In this document: positions 56,651 to 64,000 of the stretch, piece by piece | How positions within the stretch are numbered: position 1 is the stretch's first letter | Layout: every line of letters starts with the position of its first letter | Assembly: GCF_040954645.1 (NCBI RefSeq) | Contig: NC_092806.1 | Coordinates: forward strand, 80,796,943 to 80,860,942 | Source of the DNA: Diabrotica undecimpunctata | Taxonomy: Eukaryota; Arthropoda; Insecta; Coleoptera; Chrysomelidae | Length of the DNA stretch: 64,000 bases | Direction of reading: 5' to 3' | The notes under the pieces: generated by a model | What the model saw: the letters and a program-made list of their open reading frames with translations, nothing else | What the model was told of the DNA's origin: nothing | Databases searched by the model: none | Made by a program: the position numbers and the translations under genes

Positions 56651-57654
56651 CCTGAATATTCTTTTTTATTTCTTATGTGACAACGTTATCCACGATATGT
56701 AAAACGCTGCAATCCTTCAAAATGATATGGCTTTATTGTATGGCGTTACGTTATGCCCCACTCTACATCCCCTCTTTTGTATGTTAAAGAACATTTATTT
56801 GATTTTCTCATTAGTGACTATTAGACCGTTTTTTGCTGCTTATAGCATTATTTTATACCATTCTAATATTTAATTTATGGATTAAATCCAGATAGTAAAT
56901 AGATATTCTTCACTTTCTCGAAGAAATATTATTCTAACACACAAAATGAATAAATTGCCAAAACCTTCCTTGCATATTCTGTTCACTTATGAGGGGCAGC
57001 AATATCAGTACCATAATAAGGCGTATAGTCCTGGACTGGCTAATTGTTGGATAATAGGAAGCATGAGTGTAGCAGTTTTATTGCTTTCGGGACTGCACCA
57101 GGTATCGGGGAGCAGAAATATCATTACCAACTTAATGCATATAGGAATTGTTGCTTGAACTTTATTATTATTAAACAACACTACATTTCCTAGTAAAATC
57201 ATTATGACTTTACAATAAGAAAAATTTTCGATTGTTGGTTATAAAAACATCATGTACATACCACCGGGTTCCCCATGTCGATATCAAGCAAAATCCTTGT
57301 AATAATGATACGGGAAACAAAAAAACAAAGATGAAAATATGCACCAAGAAACTCTGTTTTATTGAATAGACGAATAAAAGACAGATTCTTGATTCAAATA
57401 GTCAAAAAATTAATGAACAGCTTACTAAAATAGAAATAACGCCTATTTAAGATGTAATCCATTAACGGGCCATGGTACAAAGCACTCCTGGCATCTGCTA
57501 ATGATAAAGATCTCATAAGAAACTCTCTCCGGTCCGCAAACATCTTTAACAAAGTGTACGAAAAATGTTTCACTTAAAATCAACGAAATGAAAACCAAAT
57601 ACAAGCGAATCAACAGAAGAGACCAATTCAATAAATTTTGATAAAACATTATAG
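56651..57654. other. spacer, nothing recognised
   Basis: Two short ORFs, 56946-57158 (+) and 57443-57661 (-), show no family resemblance and no splice context that I trust. Confidence 0.5.
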
Positions 57655-57873
57655 TCAACAACTACAATTTCGAAAGTATGGAACACTTTAAATATCTTAG
57701 ATCACTATTCACTGTTAATAATAATGCCACTAAAGAAATACAGAGCATAATTCAAACTTCATACCTATTTTAATACATGGATGTGAGTCATGGAAAATGA
57801 CTAAAACAAATAAGGAAGCACTCCGAATATTTGAAAGGAAAATAATAAGAAAATTTTTTTAATCCCATTATCA

Positions 57874-58064
57874 TAATTACTATTTAAATGGGAATAAGCC
57901 ACAATTAAAGGTTAAAGTTAGTTTATTGACGTTTCAATTTTCACTTCGGAAATCGTTCTCACTAATGGTTGTATTTTGAGAACGATTTCCTAAGTGGAAA
58001 TTGAAACTTCAATAAACTAACTTTAACTTTTAATTGTGGCTTATTCCCATTTAAATAGTAATTA
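57874..58064. mobile_element. foldback MITE
   Basis: Two arms of about 88 bases (from TAATTACTATTTAAATGGGA) are inverted with about four mismatches around a short loop (CTAATGGTTGTATTTT). There is no coding sequence. It interrupts the LINE fragment. The target duplication is ambiguous. Confidence 0.87.
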
Positions 58065-58266
58065 CTTTAAAATGTCACAAGAAAATAGCTTCAGAACTCA
58101 TTATGATATCGCTACAAATCCGTATAGAATAAGAAAACATACTGAATAAAGAAAGCTCTCATAACGATATTGTTCAGGAAAATAAATCCCTTAAGGTATA
58201 TCGGACACATGCATAGACGCCAAGACGTTAACCTTGTAGAACTGGTGTGGAAGGAAGTTAGCACAG

Positions 58267-58305
58267 AAGAATGCCACTTGGGTGACATGCCCAAGTGGCA
58301 TTCTT
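58267..58305. other. perfect 16-bp hairpin
   Basis: AAGAATGCCACTTGGG (58267-58282), 7-base loop, then CCCAAGTGGCATTCTT (58290-58305). Confidence 0.9.
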
Positions 58306-58600
58306 ATTCATATATAATGGAGAGAAAACATCCAATCATATCTCAAAAACTGAACATTTCATTTGATTGCAGATTCGTGAAAAATCAATCAACTTGGAAA
58401 TAAATTGTAGTCAGCGAAGGCCCACCCAGTGTAGTAGCGCTACGTATTGATAATTATAAAGAGAAAGAAGAAACAGTGACAAGAAGCAACAAAAATGGAC
58501 TGTGGAGCAAAGCTGCTTCAAAGTCTTTGATTGGAGAGGATTTAAATGAACGTATAAGAAATACAATGGATGATTGATGGATTCGAGAAACTTGGGACTT

Positions 58601-59374
58601 GAGAAAGGCACTCTCCGAAATAGCTGTACTGATAAGATAGAATTAATTTTGTGGAAGTTTTGGTGTTTTATTGTTAAAAAAAATGGAATTAACATACGAC
58701 ATTATATACGCTATAATAACTAGACAACGTATATGATACGGACATATAAGGAGAAAGTTTAATGTAACAATAAACTACCCAATATTTGTTATGAGTGAAA
58801 ACGATATGAATAAACAAAATGAAGAAAACCATGGCAAAAGGCAAAAAGAGTAATGATTTAAAAATGAGAGAGGTATCTTGTGGACAACATGTGCTTAATT
58901 AGGAACGAATGGAGATGAAGATCAGAAGACGACAAAGAACGTTTTAAATTGATAAATGTATACAATTTTTAACAATGTTTATTAATAGGTCATTATTAGA
59001 GCCAACGTGCTAATTTTATGTAAAATAACACTTTTCAAGGTAGACCGGTTACAGATCAGTGGACTCAAATACACCCAAAGCTAAAAACTATCGATGTTTG
59101 TATGAAAGATGAAACCCTATGACACATGACCGTGCAATCTCGACACCTACACATTATCACATAATTGTAAACGGTATATTGTACCTAATTACTGAGAAGT
59201 TTGTTATTTTAATCTAAGAATAAGTTTAATAATTTACGGGAGATTTAAGTATTTAAAATTTTACAGGATCCGGTATCGTAATAAAAAGTCAAATTTCACT
59301 ACAACTCCATTGAAACGTGTTAAATTTTACTTTAGATATTCTTTTTGTGAATATAATACGTAAAAATACAGTAA
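58601..59374. other. A/T-rich spacer
   Basis: No supported gene or element. Confidence 0.55.
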
Positions 59375-59450
59375 GCTTCATCTTCTTATTGTGCCGTATA
59401 TTAATGAAGGTTGGCGATTACCTCTTTAAACGCTTCCCATAAATTATTAT
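59375..59450 (-). mobile_element. LINE 3' end fragment
   Basis: CATCTTCTTATTGTGCCGTA and AAGGTTGGCGATTACCTCTT resemble the 3' tail at 10026-10075 (CTTCTTCTTAGG and GTTGGCGATCATTC). About 75 bases. Confidence 0.5.
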
Positions 59451-59626
59451 AGTTTAAATTTAACTACTTTATGAAAAAAATATTGCATCATAAATTGCAG
59501 TAATTGAAAAATTACAAAAATCTCCTATTTACAGAGTTTTTTTTTAATTTTATTTGGTTTATTTTAATCCTACCGAAGGGCTTCTACTTTCTTAAACTGT
59601 TACACGATTACTCTACTCGATGTTAG

Positions 59627-60536
59627 TACATGACTGTTTTTCAATGTGCCTCCAGTAAGTTGTCGTTCCATGGTTTTCGTGGTCTTCCTACTGATCGTCT
59701 TCCTATTGGGTAACCGTCTCTTGCCGTGTCTACTACTCTATTTGTTGTCATTCGGCTTATATGATCGTTCCATTCTACTCTTCTATTTCTTAACCAGTTC
59801 TTGATGTTCTCACCTTGCATCTACATCGTATATCTGTACTTCTAGCTCTGTCCCATAGTGTCTTACCATCAATTTTTCTAAGTGTTTTTATCTCTGTTGT
59901 TTCTAACATCCTTTTTGTCCTCTCTGTGCCAGGTCTTGTTTCCGCTGCGTATGTCATTATTGGTCTGATAACTATTTTGTAAATTCTGCCTTTGGTTTCT
60001 TTCCCGATATTTTTATTTCTTCATATTGTTTCATTTAGGCAGCCAGTGGCTCTGTTTGCTCTATTCAGTGAATCTTCCACCTTAGTTTCGAGCTTTCCGT
60101 AGCTAGATAATGTGATACCTAGATATTTAAACTCCATCACTTGTTCTATTATCTGACCTTCCAGCTCCAATTAACATCTTAGTAAACTTGCTGTTGTAAC
60201 CGTGCATTTTGTCTCTTTTGAGGAAATTAACATGTTAAATTTTCTGGCGGTTATATGAAATTGGTGTAGCATACGTTGTAAATCATCTTCACTTTGAAAG
60301 AATAGTATTGCGTCGTCTGCATAGCAGATTATTTTAATTTGTTTTTCTCCCATTTGGTATCCTCTTTTATTTCTTACTTTTTTATTATTTCATCCATAAT
60401 CCGGTTGAACAATAGAGGACTCAGGGAATCTCCCTGTCTTATCCCATTGCCAGCTTCAATAGGGTCGGTTAGTTCTTCTTCTACTTTTACTTTTATTGTG
60501 TTGTTTTGGTATATATTTTCGATTGTTTTGATTATT
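59627..60536 (-). pseudogene. LINE RT fragment in arm A'
   Basis: Inverted copy of the LINE in arm A. Motif C is intact here as CYADDAILFF (ORF 60171-60353), and the C-terminal domain follows towards 59640. It is cut before its 3' tail at 59627 and joined at 60537 to the arm flank, with 39894-40720 of arm A missing between them. Confidence 0.85.
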
Positions 60537-60710
60537 CAATGAAATAGACATTAATTTGATAGTTTCCATTTTATTAGTACTGATGGAATATAACTAGCAT
60601 CTGTTGGTACTATATATCAATTTGAACATGTGGAAGTAAGAGCACTCTCTTGTTAGTAATTTCAGTGTAAATTATGACGAAACCAGAAATAACCCATAAT
60701 ATTATCCCAC
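60537..60710. repeat. outer arm A', proximal part (SINE-free)
   Basis: Reverse complement of 39470-39893 without the SINE. AGTGTAAATTATG is present once (about 60665-60677). Confidence 0.9.
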
Positions 60711-60832
60711 ATCTCAAAGGTCTGCCTCGCGGTATCTGGGAGTCTCAATAATTCCTCGCTTTTGATAGATAAAAACAAAAACCCACTAAGACGAACACAA
60801 CAAAAATCAAAAAATCCGTCAACCTGTCAATA

Positions 60833-61564
60833 GGGACATACAATATTAGATCAATGTCTACGGATGAAAAAGTACATAAACTGGAAGAAGAATTAACAAA
60901 CATAAAATGGTATATCATAGGCCTATCAGAAACTCGACGAAAAGAAGAAACCCAAATACAGCTAAAATCCGGTAATCTACTGCATTATAAAGGAAATGCA
61001 AAGAATAGTAAATTTGGAGTAGGATTTATAATAAATAAAGCTATAAGTAAGCATGTCCAAATTATCAAAGGAATATCAGATCGTGTAGTCTATGTCATAC
61101 TTAAAATAAGAACATCAATTAAAATTATCCAGGTATATGCCCCCACGACAGCTTATGATGACGAAGATATCGAACTATTTTATGAAGACATATCAACGGC
61201 TATGGAAGAACATAAAAATCGTCTAATACTAGTAATTGGAGATTTCAATGCCAACCTGGGTAGAAAACTAAACAAGGAAGAAACTAAAATAGGAGATTTC
61301 GGGTATGGTCAGAGAAATGATAGAGGTGCTACTTTGATGAACTACCTAGAAGAAAAGCATCTAGATGCAATGAACTCCTTTTACAAAAAGAAGCCTAAAC
61401 GAAAGTGGACATGGATCAGCCCTAATGGATCCACAAAAATTAGTGTTGACGGTAACTATGAAATGAAAAGAAAAATAATTAAAAACTGGGATCTAGCAGA
61501 TAGAAACAAACTAGGGCAATATAAAGAGATATACAAAGACCTATTAAAAGAACAACTTACTTAA
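60833..61564 (+). pseudogene. LINE APE-type endonuclease, end deleted
   Basis: GTYNIRSM (60833 on), GLSETRR, VYAPTTAYDDED and GDFNANLG are the successive endonuclease motifs. After PNGSTK the sequence jumps to DGNYEMKRKIIKNWDLADR, so the closing SDH region is missing. The open frame from the ATG at 60854 is 236 codons. Confidence 0.87.
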
Positions 61565-62947
61565 AAATTAGACAATGATGACAAAGATATAGATGAAATA
61601 GACAACATACTTACAGCAACGATGATTGCATCAGGAAAAGAAATAGCGAAAAAGGATCTAAAAAAGAACAACTGTATATCAACAGAAACAAAGAAGCTTA
61701 TGGATAAAAGAAGGAAGCTATAGAATATGTAGAAATCAATAAAACAATAAGCAGAATGATAAAAGAAAATACGAGAAAAGAACAAGAAATAAAAATAGAA
61801 AAAGTAATGCAAAACAACAAAAATATGAAATGCTTAAGAACGAAATTAGGTAAGTGTGAAATAAACAAAATAAAAGATAAAAACGGACTAGAAACAAACA
61901 TTAAAGATGACATCATAAATATTATCCACCATTTTTACTCAGAACTGTATAGAACAAAAAAGGAACTACCAGAAACAATTAAAAACCAACTTAAGGCTAA
62001 AGTAAAAAATGTCAACCCAGAGCTACAGCCAGAAATAAGTAAATCAGAAATAAAGTAGGCATTGAAAGAAATGAAAAACAACAAATCGCCTGGAACAGAT
62101 GGAATAACTGCAGAGATGCTGAAATATGGTGGAAAAGTGGTAATTAACACTCTGCATTCCCTTTTTAACAAGATATTAAAATAAAAAAGAATCCCAAACA
62201 ACTGGAAGGAATCCGTAACCATTATCCTACACAAGAAAGGGGATAAAGCAGATATAAAAAAATACCGTCCTATGTATAAAAAAACACTCCTCAATGTAAT
62301 GTATAAACTCCTAACAAAAATTTTAACCAATAGATTGACGACAAAGTTCGATGGATACCAGTCAAAAGAACAAGCTAGTTTTAGAAAGGGATTCAGCACA
62401 AATGACCATTTACTAAGTATGAAAATACTTATAAAACAAGCAAATGAATACCACATTCCTCTATATATAGCGTTCATAGATTTCGAAAAGGCTTTCGACA
62501 GTGTCGAACATTGGGCAGTAAAAAGTTCTTTGATTAACAGCAGAATTGACCACAGATATACGGAACTAATAGCCAATATATATAAGAAGCCAAAACAACA
62601 ATTAAAGTATATGAATAAACAAAAACAATACAAATAAATGGAGGCGTGAGACAGAGTCATATCACCGAAACTTTTCAATCAGGCTTTGGAAGATATTTTT
62701 AAAAGATTAGAATGGGAAGAAAAAGGTATAAAAATTTGTGAACAACGCTTGAACCATCTAAAATACGCTGATGACATCGCATTGATAACAGATAAAAAAG
62801 AAGAATTATTTGAAATGATGAAAGAACTGGACGTAGAAGCTGGAAAGATAGGCCTTAATATGAATTACAGCAAGACCAAAATCATAACAAATACAGATGA
62901 AAACGTCACAATGTGGATCGGACAAGATGAAGTAGAACAAGTTCAGG

Positions 62948-62998
<51 letters not shown>

Positions 62999-63569
62999 GG
63001 GTCAGACTATAAAACTTAACAAAGAAAACCAAACAGCAGAGATAAAAAAAAGAGTTAGACTGGCATGGGCGGCATTTGGCAAACTAAGCTACATTCTTAA
63101 AAACAAAAGATATCCACAGCATCTTAAGACCAAAGTATACAATCAATGCGTACTCTCTGTTTTAACTTATGGTTCCCAAACGTGGACATTTACAAAAGCA
63201 AACATGGACATATTCATAAAAACCCAAAGAGAAATGGAAAGACAAATGTTGCACATAAGACTAATGGAAAAAAAGAGAAACGATTGGATAAGAGAGAAAA
63301 CAAAAGTGAGGGATGTTAGACAAGAAGTTGCAAAATTGAAATGGAGATTTGCCGGGCACAATATAAGACAAAAAGAAGACCGATGGAACAAAATTCTTAT
63401 AGGTTGGAGACCGTGGGAATATAAACGAAGCAGAGGAAGGTCCCAAATGAGATGGGCAGATGATATTAAGAAGCACGTGGGCTCTAGGTGGATGACTATA
63501 CCGATAGACAGAGAAGAATGGAAAAGGATTGGGGAGGCCTATGTCCAAAGATGGACCGAAAAAGGCTAA
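61565..63569 (+). pseudogene. LINE reverse transcriptase and C-terminal domain
   Basis: MKNNKSPGTDGITAEML (about 62075), ILHKKGDKADIKKYRP, QASFRKGFSTNDHL, motif A AFIDFEKAFDSVEH (about 62475), motif C LKYADDIALIT (about 62760), then GLNMNYSKTK. A (TA)n at 62950-62996 splits the next block, which resumes as LGQTIKLNKEN. The C-terminal domain (YGSQTWTFTKANMDIFI to WKRIGEAYVQRW) is open from 63204. At least three stops occur upstream. Confidence 0.87.
62950..62996. repeat. (TA)n inside the LINE coding region
   Basis: It lies between the codons for VQDY and LGQ, where related LINEs have a short YxYLG motif. Confidence 0.95.
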
Positions 63570-63580
63570 TTAGATAGGGA

Positions 63581-63940
63581 TAGATTCCGTTGATTGAATA
63601 GTATACGGTATCCATATATTTTAATTAACGGTATGTCAGAGTTTTATTAATTTTTATATATAGTTGCAAAATGAAGAAGAAAGTTCAGTACACGCAGTTA
63701 AATAGCTGATCTGTCAATTTAGAAGTCAGAGCAAGTACCAACTTGCTGAAAAGCATACCATACACAAAAGGGATAATAAAATGTACTGCACAAACTATAG
63801 CGATATAAGCTAAATATAAGCTATATATCTATTCATTATTAGGATATACAGTATTTTTTCTAATACACCTGGAACGATTGAGTGAATAGGTGAACTATCA
63901 AATAGGAGACTATTAGTGTGAAATTAGAAAAACTAATAAA
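63581..63940. repeat. outer arm A', distal part
   Basis: Reverse complement of 39098-39440 (shared CTATTTGATAGTT stretch at the outer end and GTATGGTATGCTTTTCAGCA stretch). Similarity stops at about 63940. Confidence 0.88.
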
Positions 63941-64000
63941 TCGTTGATCAATCATTCACTATTAGGCAGTTAATGAGAAATGTTGGGAATACAAAAAAAA

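Larger units (their letters stand above)
57655..58600 (+). pseudogene. LINE C-terminal fragment split by a MITE
   Basis: The plus strand reads FESMEHFKYL and NNATKEIQ, then (frame change) HGCESWKMTKTNKEALRIFE, up to 57873. After the MITE it has KINPLRYIGHMHRRQDVNLV (from about 58175) and a weak tail to about 58600. Stops are present. Confidence 0.65.
60711..63580 (+). mobile_element. LINE inserted in arm A'
   Basis: About 2.87 kb absent from arm A. It has endonuclease, RT and C-terminal domain in order but many stops and an internal deletion. The edges are judged from arm A (39420-39465), with about 15 bases of uncertainty and no clear target duplication. Confidence 0.85.

Overview
This window looks like a repeat-packed piece of an insect nuclear genome. 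The evidence is its A/T-rich sequence, long (TA)n arrays, and a mix of Ty3/gypsy, R1-like and other LINE, mariner, Tc1, pogo and piggyBac elements. A beetle is my best guess, but that is inference. Only one host gene can be named. A terminal exon at 33771-33933 (+) encodes the C-terminus of bifunctional glutamyl/prolyl-tRNA synthetase (EPRS). A second, unnamed terminal exon at 34042-34164 (-) lies tail-to-tail with it. A third, weaker exon candidate sits at 4149-4327 (-). Nearly everything else is transposable-element sequence in successive layers.

Layout. 1-4116: a gypsy element on the minus strand, running off the left edge, with 5' LTR, primer-binding site, gag and frameshifted pol. 5644-6285: an isolated LTR whose transcribed leader holds five hairpins with the same loop. 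8333-9940: a pseudogene of an unnamed multi-copy family, with a visible intron. 10026-11500: a LINE. 11614-14596: a mariner inserted in (TA)n. 14729-16560: a decayed Tc1-like element. 16613-33421: one pogo-like transposase gene (minus) split by two large insertions. The first is a young gypsy element (17846-25729, target duplication AATT), which itself carries a LINE. The second is an R1-like LINE (26464-33334, target duplication ttgcct), which carries a solo LTR (target duplication ctctg) and another LINE fragment. This stack lies upstream of the terminal EPRS exon in the same direction, so it appears to fill the last EPRS intron.

34275-64000: LINE fragments, then nested inverted repeats. 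The outer arms (39098-41620 and 59627-63940), inner arms (about 41880-44315 and 48783-51745) and core (44471-45155 and 48037-48720) share a rough centre near 46.6 kb. The core holds a broken gypsy element whose two outer ends are both the same LTR end. Between the right-hand arms lie a second copy of the unnamed family, split by a piggyBac derivative with TTAA duplications, LINE remnants and a foldback MITE. A tRNA-derived SINE in the left outer arm and a 2.9-kb LINE in the right outer arm are each absent from the opposite arm, which gives empty-site proof of both insertions.

The elements do not form a pathway. Two look like partners: the young gypsy copy keeps gag, protease, LTRs and priming site but lacks RT, RNase H and the integrase core, so it must have been moved by enzymes from a relative such as the one at 1-4116. 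The most novel signals are the constant-loop hairpin array (5939-6136), this gag-only element, the element with two identical LTR ends, and a heat-shock-element cluster in its LTR.
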